A stretch of 64,000 bases of DNA from Actinomyces denticolens (GCF_002072185.1 NZ_MVIW01000012.1:1-64000), one strand, 5' to 3'. Positions 44,074 to 54,314 are shown, counted from the first letter of the stretch. Numbers and translations: made by a program. The notes: generated by a model from the sequence alone, not told the origin.

Positions 44074-45300
44074 TCAGGCGACGGTGTCGGCCACGCACCA
44101 CACCGTGGTCGTGGGCGGCACCACGAGGCGGCCATCAGCATGGGCGAGCTCATGCGAGGCCAGCAGCACCTCGGCGTGCTCCGGCAGACTGATCGATGCG
44201 CTGGTGGTGTTGGTCAGCACGAGCATGTCCCGCATCAGGATCGACAGGGCGTCATCCGGGCACCACCCCATCCCCGAGACGAAGGCCATGGGGGCGTGGG
44301 GGAGCTGCCTCTCCCGCCGCAGGTGGGAGGCGTGGCGAACGGTCGCCACCGGGGAGCCGAGCAGATCGCCCTGCTCGGCGGCGAGACGGTTGACCTCGCC
44401 GACGAGCGCCATCGGGCTGTCGTCCTTGTCGTCGTCGAGGATGCCGACCTCGTCACCCTGGCGGAGGTAGACCGCTCCGGGCAGCGCCAGCATGAGCGTC
44501 TGGAGGGCCGTCCCACGGCGCAGGCGCGTGGCGCGGTCCGTGACGAACCAGCGGCGGTCGTCGCTCGGCTCGAGCTCGGGACGGTAGCGGTACGGGGGCA
44601 TGACGCGCCAGGCGGGTGGGGCGCCGAAGCGCTCGTACTCCTCCAATGAGGCCTTCAGGTGCCGGGCGATCGAGTCGGCGTCCCAGCGCGTGAGGAAGAG
44701 CCTGTCATTGCGCAGGTGATGGAACCAGTCCTTCTGCAAGTGGTGGCGCAGGCTGTCCCCGTACTCCGCGGTGACGTCCGCGCCGAGGATGCCATCAGGG
44801 GTCGAGGAGCTCACGAGCATGAGCAGCTCCGCGCATGTCCGGCTCAGCAGGTCGAGATCGGTCTCCTCGCTGACCTCGGGCGGGATGATCGCGCCCAGGT
44901 CGATGCCGTCAACACCGGCGTCGATGAACTCCTCCGCGCGCTCGATGAGCCCGGGGCCCAGGGCCTCCTGACCGGCTGTCAGCCGGTTGTCGTCACGCGC
45001 GTGCCGACCGGTGACCGGCCCGAGAGCGCCCGAGAGCCGGGTGATGACCCGCAGGCCGCGGTTGTGGGCGGCATCGGAGAAGCGGCGGAGGTCCTCCAGG
45101 CCGGGGTCCCCCGGTCCGAAGAGGCTGGGGCGCACGAGGATGCCGTCGAAGCCGAGGGACTGGACATGGTCGAGCAGGCCCAGCGCCCTGCCGTGATCGA
45201 CCTCGCCGATCACCGGGGCGTTGATCTCATAGATCTGAGCGCCCCTCCACCAGTCGCAATCGCCGCTCGAAGGACGATGGACCAGGGTTGTCGTCGTCAT
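44074..45300 (-). CDS. GH13-like (alpha-amylase-family) protein lacking catalytic motifs
   Basis: 408 residues from MTTTTLVHRPSSGDCDWW. The overall TIM-barrel outline is that of GH13: IYEINAPVIGEVDHGRALGLLDHVQSLGFDGI at the start (quoted here as DHVQSLGFDGI) and ALPGAVYLRQGDEVGILDD late. But the four GH13 regions are degenerate: DxxxNH is RLSGALGPV, GxRxD is GVDGIDLG, the general-acid Glu region is SSSTPDGIL, and the NHD region is not seen. It is about 100 residues shorter than typical glucosidases. I infer a binding or regulatory role, or a broken enzyme, next to the mal genes. Confidence 0.7.
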   Translation of the reverse strand: MTTTTLVHRPSSGDCDWWRGAQIYEINAPVIGEVDHGRALGLLDHVQSLGFDGILVRPSLFGPGDPGLEDLRRFSDAAHNRGLRVITRLSGALGPVTGRHARDDNRLTAGQEALGPGLIERAEEFIDAGVDGIDLGAIIPPEVSEETDLDLLSRTCAELLMLVSSSTPDGILGADVTAEYGDSLRHHLQKDWFHHLRNDRLFLTRWDADSIARHLKASLEEYERFGAPPAWRVMPPYRYRPELEPSDDRRWFVTDRATRLRRGTALQTLMLALPGAVYLRQGDEVGILDDDKDDSPMALVGEVNRLAAEQGDLLGSPVATVRHASHLRRERQLPHAPMAFVSGMGWCPDDALSILMRDMLVLTNTTSASISLPEHAEVLLASHELAHADGRLVVPPTTTVWCVADTVA

Positions 45301-45559
45301 GACAGCCGGCTCCCTTCCGCCGAGCGCGAGCGCGGCGTCGACCCGGCAGCGCGCCAAGGATAAAGAGGACCCGTCGGGGATCGGGGGCGGCTCGGGTGCC
45401 CCTGACCATACCAATGCCACGCGCTCCGCGCAGGCCGTCTCAGGAGCGCATTCCTTCCTGATCCCTCACCTGCCGGGAGCAGGGCCTCCGCCACTCCAGA
45501 GCTCCGTCGTCATCCTGCCCTTCCCGCCGCGCCCCGCGCCCCCGGCGCCTAGGGTGCGC

Positions 45560-45565
45560 TACCTT
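45560..45565 (+). promoter_or_regulatory. Candidate -10 box, leaderless start of dgt
   Basis: TACCTT ends six bases before the GTG at 45572. A second box TAGGGT is ten bases further upstream. No ribosome site lies between. Confidence 0.4.
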
Positions 45566-45571
45566 GGGCGC

Positions 45572-46900
45572 GTGACCCCGCCACACCACAGCGATGCCAG
45601 TGACACAGGCGCCATCGAGCCCGTGGGCCCGGAGGGATACAGCCAGGCCGACGCCGAGCGCTTCTCGCCCGAGCGGGCCAAGAACCCCCAGCGCACACCC
45701 TTCGAGAGGGACCGCGCCCGCGTACTGCACTCCTCCGCCCTGCGCCGCCTGGGGGCCAAGACGCAGGTGCTCGGCCCCGCCTCCGATGACTTCGTGCGCA
45801 CCCGTCTCACCCACTCCCTCGAGGTCGCGCAGGTGGGCCGGGCGCTCGGCAAGGAGCTCGGCTGCGATCCCGACGTCGTCGACGCCGCCTGCCTCTCGCA
45901 CGATCTGGGCCACCCCCCGTACGGCCACAACGGGGAGAAGGCCCTCGACGAGATCGCCCGCTCCATCGGAGGGTTCGAGGGCAACGCCCAGACCTTCCGC
46001 ATCCTGACCCGCCTGGAGCCCAAGACCATCGATGCCTCCGGGCGCAGCCTGGGGGTCAACCTCACCCGCGCCAGTCTCGACGCCGTCGCCAAGTACCCCT
46101 GGGCCAAGGGGGAGGGGCCCGGGGGGCCGGAGGGGAAGAGCTCCCGGAAGTACTCGGTCTACGCCCCCGACCGGGAGGTCTTCGAGTGGATGCGCACCGG
46201 GGCGCCCGCCGGGCGGCGCTGCATCGAGGCCCAGATCATGGACCTCTCGGACGACATCGGCTACTCCGTCCACGACGTCGAGGACGCCGTGGCACTGGGG
46301 CGCATGGACCCGGGCGCCCTGGACCGTCCCGGCGAGATCGATGGCATCATCGGCGCCACGCGGGCCTGGTACGGCCCCGTCTTCAGCGCCGACGAGCTCG
46401 GCGCCGCATGGGAGCGCCTGGCCAGCACCCCCTATTGGATCGAGTCCTACGATCACGGCATCGCCGACGCCGCGGCCCTGAAGAACCTCACCAGCCAGCT
46501 CATCGGGCGCTTCGTCGGCGCCGTGGCCGCGGCCACCAGGGCGGTGGCCGGCGACGGCGCGCTGACCCGCTACGCCGCCGACCTCGTCATCCCCGCCTCC
46601 ACGGCCGCCGAGATCCTCGTGCTCAAGGGCGCCGCCGTCCGCTACGTCATGGCCCCCCGGGAGCACGAGCGCGTCTACCTCATCCAGCGCACCGAGATCT
46701 TCGACCTGGCCGACGCCCTCCTGGAGTCGGGGGACAAGCACCTCGACCCGATCTTCGCCGAGCTCTGGCGGGACGCGGAGGACGACGCCGGGCGCACCCG
46801 GGCGGTCATCGACCAGATCGCCTCCCTGACCGACACCTCCGCCCGCGCCTGGCACGCCCGCATCTGCGGGATGCTCTCCGAGATCCCCGACGGACTGTGA
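45572..46900 (+). CDS. dgt: dGTP triphosphohydrolase-like HD protein
   Basis: 442 residues from GTG at 45572; the frame is open 270 bases upstream but that part is Pro-rich and unlike the family. HD metal-site residues are RLTHSLEVAQ near residue 80 and CLSHDLGHPPYGHNGE near 108, with the third Asp in MDLSDDIGYSVHDVED near 222. Homologues hydrolyse dNTPs to deoxynucleosides and triphosphate, controlling dNTP pools. In mycobacteria (Rv2344c) it also precedes dnaG. Confidence 0.9.
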   Translation: MTPPHHSDASDTGAIEPVGPEGYSQADAERFSPERAKNPQRTPFERDRARVLHSSALRRLGAKTQVLGPASDDFVRTRLTHSLEVAQVGRALGKELGCDPDVVDAACLSHDLGHPPYGHNGEKALDEIARSIGGFEGNAQTFRILTRLEPKTIDASGRSLGVNLTRASLDAVAKYPWAKGEGPGGPEGKSSRKYSVYAPDREVFEWMRTGAPAGRRCIEAQIMDLSDDIGYSVHDVEDAVALGRMDPGALDRPGEIDGIIGATRAWYGPVFSADELGAAWERLASTPYWIESYDHGIADAAALKNLTSQLIGRFVGAVAAATRAVAGDGALTRYAADLVIPASTAAEILVLKGAAVRYVMAPREHERVYLIQRTEIFDLADALLESGDKHLDPIFAELWRDAEDDAGRTRAVIDQIASLTDTSARAWHARICGMLSEIPDGL

Positions 46901-47016
46901 GCGCCAGGGGCTGTGAGCGCGCGGGCGGCACGGGAGCGGCGGCCGGTCGCGCGCCCCTCCTCCCGCCCTCCCAGCGGCCTGGTCAAGCGCTGTCCATTCC
47001 TGTCGCAGCCCGGCCG

Positions 47017-47022
47017 TAGGAT
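47017..47022 (+). promoter_or_regulatory. Candidate -10 box, leaderless start of dnaG
   Basis: TAGGAT ends six bases before the ATG at 47029, and the gap GGCGCC cannot hold a ribosome site. Confidence 0.5.
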
Positions 47023-47028
47023 GGCGCC

Positions 47029-49017
47029 ATGGCGGGACTGATCAAGCGCGAGGACATCGACGCGGTGCGCGAGCGCGCCCGGATCGACGAGGTCGTCGCC
47101 GAGCACGTCACCCTCAAGCCCGCCGGCGTCGGCTCGCTCAAGGGCCTGTGCCCCTTCCACGATGAGCGCACCCCCTCCTTCCACGTCCGGCCCCAGGTGG
47201 GCATGTACCACTGCTTCGGCTGCGGTGAGGGCGGGGACGTCATCTCCTTCGTCCAGAAGATCAACCACCTGCCCTTCGCGGAGGCCGTCGAGTACCTCGC
47301 GGGAAGGGTCGGAGTGCAGCTGCGCTACGAGGAGGGCGGCGGTCAGGTGCGCCGAGGCGTCGAGCCCGGCACCCGACAGCGGCTCCTGGACGCCAATCGC
47401 CTCGCCGAGGCCTGGTTCATCGAGCAGCTCGCGACCCCCGCCGCCCAGCACGGGCGGGACTTCCTCACCTCGCGGGGCTTCGACCGCCTCGCCGCCGAGC
47501 GCTTCGGCGTCGGCTACGCCCCGGCCGGATGGGACAACCTCGCCCGCCGCCTGCGCGACGCCGGGTACACCGAGGCCGAGCTCGTGGAAACCGGCCTGTG
47601 CTCCCAAGGGGGCCAGGATGGCCGCCGCGTCTACGACCGCTTCCGCGACCGCCTCATCTGGCCCATCCGCGATGTCACCGGCGCGACGCTCGGCTTCGGG
47701 GCTCGAAGGCTCTCCGATGAGGACTCCGGTCCCAAGTACCTCAATACCCCGGAGACGGCCATCTACCACAAGGCCCAGGTCCTCTACGGCCTCGACCTCG
47801 CCAAGCGCGACATCGCCCGTGAGCACTCGATCGTCGTCGTCGAGGGTTACACGGACGTCATGGCCGCCCATCTGTCCGGCGTGCCCACCGCCGTGGCCAC
47901 CTGCGGCACCGCCTTCGGGAGCGAGCACGTGCGGATCGTGCGCCGCCTGCTGGGGGACATCGCCGATCCCTCCGCGGGCGTCATCTCCGGCAATCGGGCG
48001 CGCGGGGGGGAGGTCGTCTTCACCTTCGACGGCGACGCGGCCGGCCAGAAGGCGGCCATGCGCGCCTACGCGGAGGACCAGCACTTCGCCGCTCAGACCT
48101 TCGTGGCCGTCGACCCCCACGGCTACGATCCCTGCGACCTGCGCATGGCGGAGGGAGACGACGCCATCCCGCGCCTGCTGTCCCGGCGCATCCCCCTGTT
48201 CGAGTTCGTCATCCGCACCTCCCTGGGCAGCGTCAACCTGGACACCGCCGAGGGGCGCGTGGCCGGGCTGCGGGCCGCCGCGCCCGTCATCGCCGGGATC
48301 CGCGATCGTGCCCTGCGCCGCGAGTACACGCGGCGCCTGGCCGGCTGGGTCGGCATGCCCAACGACGAGGCCCGCGCCGCCGTGCGCGCCTACGAGGGCC
48401 GCGCCCGGCGCATCGAGGAGCCGCCCCTGGACGATGGGCGGTCGGCCCCAGCGCGTCCCGGCCTGCCCCCGGCGGACGACCCCGTGGTCGCCCTGGAGCG
48501 CCAGGCCCTCGAGATCATCCTGCAGATGCCGCTCATCGCCGAGCAGGCGGGCGCCGACGATATCGCCCCCGCCTCCTTCACCCTCCCCATCCACCGGGCC
48601 GTCTTCGAGGCCGTGCAGGCCGCCGGCGGGACCAGCGCGGTCCCGGGCCTCGTCGAGCGCGCCGGCGCTGCGGGCATGGAGGCGCGCGAGGCCCAGTCCC
48701 GCGCCATCCGCCATTGGATCGATCTCGTGCGCGGCGGGGCCATCGCCTCCGTCGACTCCGCCATCACCGAGCTCGTCGTCGCCCCGCTGCCCCTGCCCGC
48801 GCCGCGCGGCAAGTCCCTCGAGCTGGACGCCGAGGCGGTGCGCCGCTACGCCGAGGGCGTCCTCGCCGGGCAGGTGCGGCTCGACATCAACCGCCGCCTG
48901 GCGGAGCTGAGGGCCCGCCACCGGCGCATGAGCCCCGAGGACGAGGGCTACCGGGACCTCTTCGAGGAGATCACCGGCCTGGAGCGCCGCCGCCTGCGGA
49001 TCGGGCAGCGCGCATGA
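47029..49017 (+). CDS. dnaG: DNA primase
   Basis: 662 residues. CHC2-type zinc finger: Cys41, His44 (LCPFHDE), Cys62 and Cys65 (YHCFGCG). The RNA-polymerase core starts after residue 110, TOPRIM acidic motif [12 protein letters not shown] near residue 270 and [14 protein letters not shown] near 345. The C-terminal helicase-binding domain starts near residue 480. It makes replication primers and binds DnaB. The stop overlaps the start of the next gene. Confidence 0.97.
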   Translation: MAGLIKREDIDAVRERARIDEVVAEHVTLKPAGVGSLKGLCPFHDERTPSFHVRPQVGMYHCFGCGEGGDVISFVQKINHLPFAEAVEYLAGRVGVQLRYEEGGGQVRRGVEPGTRQRLLDANRLAEAWFIEQLATPAAQHGRDFLTSRGFDRLAAERFGVGYAPAGWDNLARRLRDAGYTEAELVETGLCSQGGQDGRRVYDRFRDRLIWPIRDVTGATLGFGARRLSDEDSGPKYLNTPETAIYHKAQVLYGLDLAKRDIAREHSIVVVEGYTDVMAAHLSGVPTAVATCGTAFGSEHVRIVRRLLGDIADPSAGVISGNRARGGEVVFTFDGDAAGQKAAMRAYAEDQHFAAQTFVAVDPHGYDPCDLRMAEGDDAIPRLLSRRIPLFEFVIRTSLGSVNLDTAEGRVAGLRAAAPVIAGIRDRALRREYTRRLAGWVGMPNDEARAAVRAYEGRARRIEEPPLDDGRSAPARPGLPPADDPVVALERQALEIILQMPLIAEQAGADDIAPASFTLPIHRAVFEAVQAAGGTSAVPGLVERAGAAGMEAREAQSRAIRHWIDLVRGGAIASVDSAITELVVAPLPLPAPRGKSLELDAEAVRRYAEGVLAGQVRLDINRRLAELRARHRRMSPEDEGYRDLFEEITGLERRRLRIGQRA

Positions 49018-49616
49018 GGCCGGCGCGCTGGCGCCGATCCCGCGGGCGCGATGAGGAGGAGCGGCGCCGGCGGCGCGAGGGCCCCGCGCCCGCCGACCTG
49101 CCCGCTCCCTGCCGGGCCCGCCTGCCCGCGGGAGCGGTCCTGGCCGCCGTGCCGATCGACGAGGAGGCACGGTCCTGGGCCGTCGCCATGGCGGGCGGGC
49201 TGGTCATCGTCTCGACCGACGCGCCGACGGCAGACCACCCCTGGGACCGCGTCGACAAGGCGGCCTGGGACGCCGAGGCCCGTACCTTCACCCTCACGCT
49301 CTCCGGCGGCCCTGAACGGTGCCTCTCCCTCACGGTCCCCGATCGGATCGTGCAGGAGGGCGCGGCCCGCCCCGTCGCCGTCGACCGCTTCGCCCGGGCG
49401 CTGCGCCAGCGCGTGGAGGCCTCCCTCGTCCACCTCATCACCAGGGTGCTGCCCAGCGGAGCCCAGGCGCGGATCGCCATCCGGCGAGACGCTGACGGGG
49501 CGCTCTACGCCGTCGCCTCCCCGGAGCCGGACAGCGCCGCCACGTGGGACGACCGAGCCGAGCTCGAGGCCCTCCTGCGGGAGGCCGGGGACGGTGTGGG
49601 TCTGGACACACGCTGA
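49014..49616 (+). CDS. Hypothetical protein downstream of dnaG
   Basis: 200 residues, ATG overlapping the dnaG stop. The N-terminal 40 residues are very Arg/Glu-rich. The rest alternates short strands and helices (GAVLAAVPIDEEARSWAVAMAGGLVIVSTDAP, cited from SWAVAMAGGLVIVS) and ends acidic. I recognise no family. Mycobacteria also keep a small uncharacterised gene (Rv2342) between dnaG and tRNA-Asn, but similarity beyond position is not evident. The unrestricted upstream frame is a dnaG shadow. Confidence 0.6.
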   Translation: MRPARWRRSRGRDEEERRRRREGPAPADLPAPCRARLPAGAVLAAVPIDEEARSWAVAMAGGLVIVSTDAPTADHPWDRVDKAAWDAEARTFTLTLSGGPERCLSLTVPDRIVQEGAARPVAVDRFARALRQRVEASLVHLITRVLPSGAQARIAIRRDADGALYAVASPEPDSAATWDDRAELEALLREAGDGVGLDTR

Positions 49617-49656
49617 CTTTGCCGTGGTCTGGCGCGCATTCTCGGGCGTGGCGCGA

Positions 49657-49686
49657 TTCGACGCCCCGGCCCGGTGTTGCTAGAGT
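49657..49686 (+). promoter_or_regulatory. Candidate tRNA-Asn promoter
   Basis: TTCGAC at 49657 and TAGAGT at 49681, 18 bases apart, lie 22 bases before the tRNA. No other promoter-like pair is seen in the gap. Confidence 0.45.
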
Positions 49687-49707
49687 TCTATCCGCGCTCA
49701 GCGCCTT

Positions 49708-49779
<72 letters not shown>

Positions 49780-49784
49780 CGGAC

Positions 49785-49813
49785 AGAGCCCCGGCCCCAA
49801 GGGTCGGGGCTCT
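49785..49813 (+). terminator. Hairpin terminator after tRNA-Asn
   Basis: AGAGCCCCG (49785-49793) and CGGGGCTCT (49805-49813) form a nine-base perfect stem with an eleven-base loop. A pyrimidine-rich TCGTCCTCTC follows. Confidence 0.75.
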
Positions 49814-50265
49814 TCTCGTCCTCTCACCGGTGAGTCGAGTCACCGGCCTGTTGGACGCCCTGTGTCGGTGTGAAGGGTTGCTCTCGTCGCGATGGCGCCG
49901 GAGTCCGCATGATGGGGAGCGCGGCCCTGGACGGCCCGGCACTGCCCTCGACGCGCGGTGGGGCGGCCACCGCCGGCCGAACTGCGGGGGAGTGAAGGAC
50001 GCGCTTCACACTGCTGTGAGTCATCCCCCGCTCACGCGATCGACTCGCCCCGCCGCCGGAGCACGGGAGCGCAGGTGAGAGCGTCAGCGCGTGCGCAAGA
50101 CCACTCCCTATCTGGTGGTTTAGTCGATAGAACCTGAAAAATCCCTGATCAAAGCCCTAGTGAGGGTGGTCTAGCATGGGGAGCACGACCCAGTGGTGCT
50201 GGACGGCGGGGAGGGAAGAGGCTCTCCGCCGCGCGCCGGCATCATCACGACACAGGAGGGAACTC
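49814..50265. other. Intergenic region before the DUF1800 gene
   Basis: No gene is seen; open frames here are Arg/Pro-rich shadows. A 12-base palindrome CTCACCGGTGAG lies at 49823-49834. The stretch 50095-50175 is relatively A+T-rich and contains a TAGCAT box at 50172-50177 that may be a -10 element, giving an 80-base leader to the GTG at 50266. An ATG at 50176 in the same frame would overlap that box. Confidence 0.45.
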
Positions 50266-52311
50266 GTGCCACGAGCCGAAATCCCGGGCGAGAACCCCAT
50301 GGGCGATGGCCCCGCTCCAGCCGGCCCCCGTCACGCGGGAGGCGACACCGCGGGCCTCCTCGGATCACGGCGCCTCGCGCTCGCCGCGCTGAGCACGGCG
50401 GCGGTTGGCGCGGCCGGCGGGCTGGGCGCCCTGCTGTGGGAGGGCGGCCCGGGGGGCGACGCCTCCTCGACTGCTACGGGAGGTCCAGCCCCGGGCGAGG
50501 GCGGGCCCCTGACCCTGCCGGACTCCCTCAAGCGGACCGTGGCCGGGGGCAACGAGGGGGACACCGGCGACACCAGTCCGGACCCCTCCGCCGCGGGTAG
50601 CGGGGCGAATGACGCCGACGGGGCGCAGGGCGCGGGCGGCACCTCCGATGGCTCCGGGTCCTCCGACGACGGCGCCCAGGCCGCATCGCCTGATCAGGGT
50701 GGTGCCGGTGGCGCGGACCAGGGCGGCGCGGGCGGCGCCAACAGCGGTGAGGCCCCGGCCTCCTCCGGCAGCGGGAGCGCCCCGGAGAGGGCGAGGACCG
50801 ACGCCCTCGACGTCTACCGCAAGGCCCCGGGAACGGCGGACCTGGAGGCCACCTCGGAGCTGGCCCCCGGGCTCCAGTTGCGCACATCCTCGGCATGGCA
50901 CCTCGCCAGGCGGGCCTCCATCGCGGCCACCGCCGAGATCGCCGCCGAGATCGAGTCGATGGGCGCCACCGCCTGGATCGATAAGCAGCTCGCCCCCGAG
51001 AGCATCGATGACACCTACGCCGAGAGCCTGGTCTCGCGCCACTACGGGTGGTCCCAGCTCTCCGCCCTCGAGATCAAGCAGATCACCGGGGACCACTCCG
51101 CCAAGGCCTCGCCGTCGGTCATCAACGCGGCCCTCACCCGGATGCGCTTCGGCAACAGGGTCCTGGCCGAGTCGGTCGTCGAGCTCATGGCCGACCACGT
51201 CTACGTCCCGATCCACGGCAAGGGCGAACCCTTCATCACCGAGTTCGACGTCCTGCTGCGCAAGCACGCCCTGGGCCGCTACGCGGACTTCCTCTACGCA
51301 GCGGTGACCAACGCCGCCCTCCTGCGCGAGCTGGACAATACAGCCTCCACCAAGGACAACCCCAACGAGAACCTGGGGCGCGAGCTCCTGGAGCTCTACA
51401 CCGTGGGGCGCGACTCCTACTCGGAGGACGACGTCAAGGTCTCCACCCGCATCCTCACCGGGAACGGCAACGACTGGTCCACCATGGGCTACGTCTACCG
51501 GCCGGAGGAGCACGCCATCGGGAGCGTCGACGTGCTGGGCTTCTCCGATGCCAACGCCGATGCCTCCGCCGGCCAGGACATGCTCAAGCGCTACGTCGAG
51601 CACTTGTGCCACCTCCGTCCCACCGCCCTCAGGCTCGCCAGGAGGATCGGTCGCCGCTACATCGCCGACGAGCCCTCCGACGCCGTCGTCGAGGCGATCG
51701 CCAAGGCCTACCTGGACAACGACACCTCCATCGCGGCGGCCGTCAAGGCCGCGCTGACCCATCCCGACTTCGCCGCCTCGGTGGGCAGGAAGTGGCGTCG
51801 CCCCACGGAGTTCTACATGACGATCGCCCGAGCCGCGCGCGCCCAGGTCGTCGTCGCCCACGGGGACGTCAACGCCGGCGACTACTTCAACCTGGGCTCC
51901 TACGGCTGGCTCATCAAGGAGGCGGGCCACGAACCCCGGATGTACGGGAGCGTGGACGGCTACCCGGACACCGCCGAGTACTGGATGTCCGCGGGGACCA
52001 CCATGGCCCTGTGGAACGGCGCCCAGAACGCCGTCGACGGCGACAAGAGGGAATCGGGCAGGACCGACTGGCCCACGGCTCTGTCCATCTCCGCCGGCCA
52101 GTCCGCGCTCGAGACGGCGCGCCGCATCAGTTGGCACCTCACGGGCTACGCCTGGACCGACGCCGAGCTGTCCAGTGTCGCCGAGGTGCTCGCCGGCCTG
52201 CCCGACTCCGGCTCGGCCGCCACCTGGACCGTCACCGACAAGAACCTGACTGCCTTCGCCGAGCACGCGGTCCGCCTGTGCTTCTGCAGTCCCTACGCCT
52301 TCCTGCGCTGA
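50266..52311 (+). CDS. DUF1800 secreted protein
   Basis: 681 residues from a GTG with AGGAGGGA five bases upstream. An ATG 30 codons earlier is in frame but lacks a ribosome site. A single signal-anchor or Tat-like segment near residues 34-55 (SRRLALAALSTAAVGAAGG) is followed by a Gly/Ala/Ser/Asp-rich linker of about 110 residues and then the DUF1800 domain (AWHLARRAS ... NENLGRELLELYTVGRDSY ... RILTGNGNDW). In many bacteria DUF1800 and DUF1501 genes are adjacent; their function is not established. The next gene begins 17 bases later. Confidence 0.85.
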   Translation: MPRAEIPGENPMGDGPAPAGPRHAGGDTAGLLGSRRLALAALSTAAVGAAGGLGALLWEGGPGGDASSTATGGPAPGEGGPLTLPDSLKRTVAGGNEGDTGDTSPDPSAAGSGANDADGAQGAGGTSDGSGSSDDGAQAASPDQGGAGGADQGGAGGANSGEAPASSGSGSAPERARTDALDVYRKAPGTADLEATSELAPGLQLRTSSAWHLARRASIAATAEIAAEIESMGATAWIDKQLAPESIDDTYAESLVSRHYGWSQLSALEIKQITGDHSAKASPSVINAALTRMRFGNRVLAESVVELMADHVYVPIHGKGEPFITEFDVLLRKHALGRYADFLYAAVTNAALLRELDNTASTKDNPNENLGRELLELYTVGRDSYSEDDVKVSTRILTGNGNDWSTMGYVYRPEEHAIGSVDVLGFSDANADASAGQDMLKRYVEHLCHLRPTALRLARRIGRRYIADEPSDAVVEAIAKAYLDNDTSIAAAVKAALTHPDFAASVGRKWRRPTEFYMTIARAARAQVVVAHGDVNAGDYFNLGSYGWLIKEAGHEPRMYGSVDGYPDTAEYWMSAGTTMALWNGAQNAVDGDKRESGRTDWPTALSISAGQSALETARRISWHLTGYAWTDAELSSVAEVLAGLPDSGSAATWTVTDKNLTAFAEHAVRLCFCSPYAFLR

Positions 52312-52328
52312 GAGGAGACGAGACAACC

Positions 52329-53792
52329 ATGGAGCGCTCAGATCCCAGGAGCCGCAAGACCCGCTTCACCCAGGGCGCCGCCCTCATGAGGGAGGACATC
52401 GTCACCCCCATGCACCACCACGACGAGGCCCAGGACGCCCTCCTGGTCGAGGTGGACGGGCGGACCGAGCACATGACCGGCTGCCAGGCCGACGGCTACG
52501 TCACCGAGAAGTACGATCTGCCCGAGCTCACGGAGGTCGACCACGTCGACGGCGGCCCCAGGAATGTCAAGCGCCGACACATCCTCGCCGGCGCGGCCGC
52601 GGGCTTCGGCGCGCTGCTGACGACCACCTCGATGCCCCGCTACTCCTTCGCGGCCCCCACGCCCGGGGGAGGGGACGAGCTTCTCGTCTGCGTGTTCATG
52701 CGCGGGGGCTTCGACGGCCTGTCCGCCGTCGTCCCCCTCAACGACCCCGCCTACTACGCGGCCCGATCCACGATCGCCGTGCGCGCCGAGCAGACGACGG
52801 CCCTCGACTCCAGCTGGGGCCTCAACAATCACATGAAGGCCCTCAAGCCCCTCTGGGACGCCGGTGAGATGGCCATCATCCAGGGCGCGGGCTCGCCGGA
52901 CGTCTCCCGCTCGCACTTCACCGACCAGGTCACGGTGGAGCGCGCCGCGCCGGCATCAGTCCGCTCGGGCTGGCTCGGGCGCCACCTCCAGACCAAGTCC
53001 ACGGACACGGGCACCTTCAGGGGCGTGAGCATCGGGACATCCACGGTCTTCTCCCTGACCACCAATAATCTCGACACCCTGGCGGTGTCCTCGATCGACG
53101 AGTTCGACCTGCAGGTCTGGGGCGGCGACGACATGAAGAGCCGTGTCCGGCGCGCTCTGGACGAGATGTACGGGGGCGTCGGCGGGGAGGCTCAGCGCTG
53201 CGCGCAGTCGGCCTTCGACGCCGCCAGCACACTCCAGCAGGTCCGTGCCTCCTACCCCAAGGACTCGTCGGCCGGCTACCCGGACTCGGACTGGGGCCGG
53301 GGGCTGGCCGAGATCGCCCGCATGGCGAAGGCCGGCGTGGGCATGGAGGTCGCCTGCATCGACATCGGCGACTGGGACATGCACTCCGGCCTCGGCCAGG
53401 CCTCCGATGAGCAGGCGTGGTTCTCCCGCCGCGCCCGCGACTTTGCCGACGGCCTGGCCGCGTTCCGAAAGGACCTGGGGGACAAGTGGGCGACGACGAC
53501 GATCGTGACCATGAGCGAGTTCGGCAGGCGCGTCGCGGAGAACGGATCCGGCGGGCTCGACCACGGCCAGGGGAACACGATGTTCGTCATGGGCGGGGGA
53601 GTCAAGGGCGGCCGCGTCCTGGGCTCGGTCCCGAGCCTGGTGGACTCCAACCTCTCCCTGGGGGATGTCCCGATCACCCTGGACTACCGGCAGGCCCTGT
53701 CCGAGATCGTGGCGAACAAACTCGGCAACAAGGCCTCCGTGGCGGAGGTCTTCCCCGGCTTCACGCCGGGGACCCCGCTGGGCATCGTCTGA
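52329..53792 (+). CDS. DUF1501 exported protein
   Basis: 487 residues. A twin-arginine-like KRRHILAGAAAGFGALL at residues of about 80-96 is followed by an AxA-like cleavage region (SFAAPTPG). This makes the first 80 residues an unusually long cytoplasmic leader for a signal sequence. The DUF1501 domain follows: LLVCVFMRGGFDGLSAVVPL, SRSHFTDQVTVE, DIGDWDMHSG and EFGRRVAENGSGGLDHG, a fold related to alkaline phosphatase/sulfatase. His and Asp in DMH and DHG suggest metal binding. Function unknown; expected to work with the preceding DUF1800 protein. Confidence 0.85.
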   Translation: MERSDPRSRKTRFTQGAALMREDIVTPMHHHDEAQDALLVEVDGRTEHMTGCQADGYVTEKYDLPELTEVDHVDGGPRNVKRRHILAGAAAGFGALLTTTSMPRYSFAAPTPGGGDELLVCVFMRGGFDGLSAVVPLNDPAYYAARSTIAVRAEQTTALDSSWGLNNHMKALKPLWDAGEMAIIQGAGSPDVSRSHFTDQVTVERAAPASVRSGWLGRHLQTKSTDTGTFRGVSIGTSTVFSLTTNNLDTLAVSSIDEFDLQVWGGDDMKSRVRRALDEMYGGVGGEAQRCAQSAFDAASTLQQVRASYPKDSSAGYPDSDWGRGLAEIARMAKAGVGMEVACIDIGDWDMHSGLGQASDEQAWFSRRARDFADGLAAFRKDLGDKWATTTIVTMSEFGRRVAENGSGGLDHGQGNTMFVMGGGVKGGRVLGSVPSLVDSNLSLGDVPITLDYRQALSEIVANKLGNKASVAEVFPGFTPGTPLGIV

Positions 53793-53822
53793 GGGGCGCG
53801 GCGGCCGTGAGAGGATGGGCTC

Positions 53823-54314
53823 ATGGCATACCGCGAGATCCGCATCATCGGCGACCCGGTCCTGCGCACGGAGTGCGCGTGGATCACCGACATTGACGAC
53901 TCCGTGAAGTCGCTCGTGGAGGACCTCCTCGAGACGGTCGATGAGGATGGCCGCGCGGGGCTGGCCGCCAACCAGATCGGCGTCGGCCTGCGAGCCTTCT
54001 CCTGGAACATCGACGGCGAGATCGGCTACATCCTCAACCCCCGCCTCGATGAGCTCGTCTGGGACGAGTACCAGGACGGCGACGAGGGCTGCCTGTCGGT
54101 GCCGGGCCTGTGGTACCCCACCAAGCGCGCCTGGTACGCGCGCGCCACCGGCATCGACCTCGACGGCAAGGAGATCGTCGTCGAGGGCGAGGAGCTCATG
54201 GGCCGCTGCCTGCAGCACGAGTGCGACCATCTCGAGGGCCACCTCTACCTGGATCGCCTGGATCGCAAGAACCGGGCCCGCGCCATGAGGGAGCTGCGCG
54301 AGCAGGGGCTGTGA
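53823..54314 (+). CDS. def: Peptide deformylase
   Basis: 163 residues. The three metal motifs are GRAGLAANQ (43-51), EGCLS with Cys90 and HECDH (132-136). It removes the formyl group from nascent proteins. Length and the RAGLAANQ version of motif 1 place it with actinobacterial type I enzymes. A GAGGAT box ends six bases before the ATG, again suggesting a leaderless transcript. Confidence 0.95.
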   Translation: MAYREIRIIGDPVLRTECAWITDIDDSVKSLVEDLLETVDEDGRAGLAANQIGVGLRAFSWNIDGEIGYILNPRLDELVWDEYQDGDEGCLSVPGLWYPTKRAWYARATGIDLDGKEIVVEGEELMGRCLQHECDHLEGHLYLDRLDRKNRARAMRELREQGL

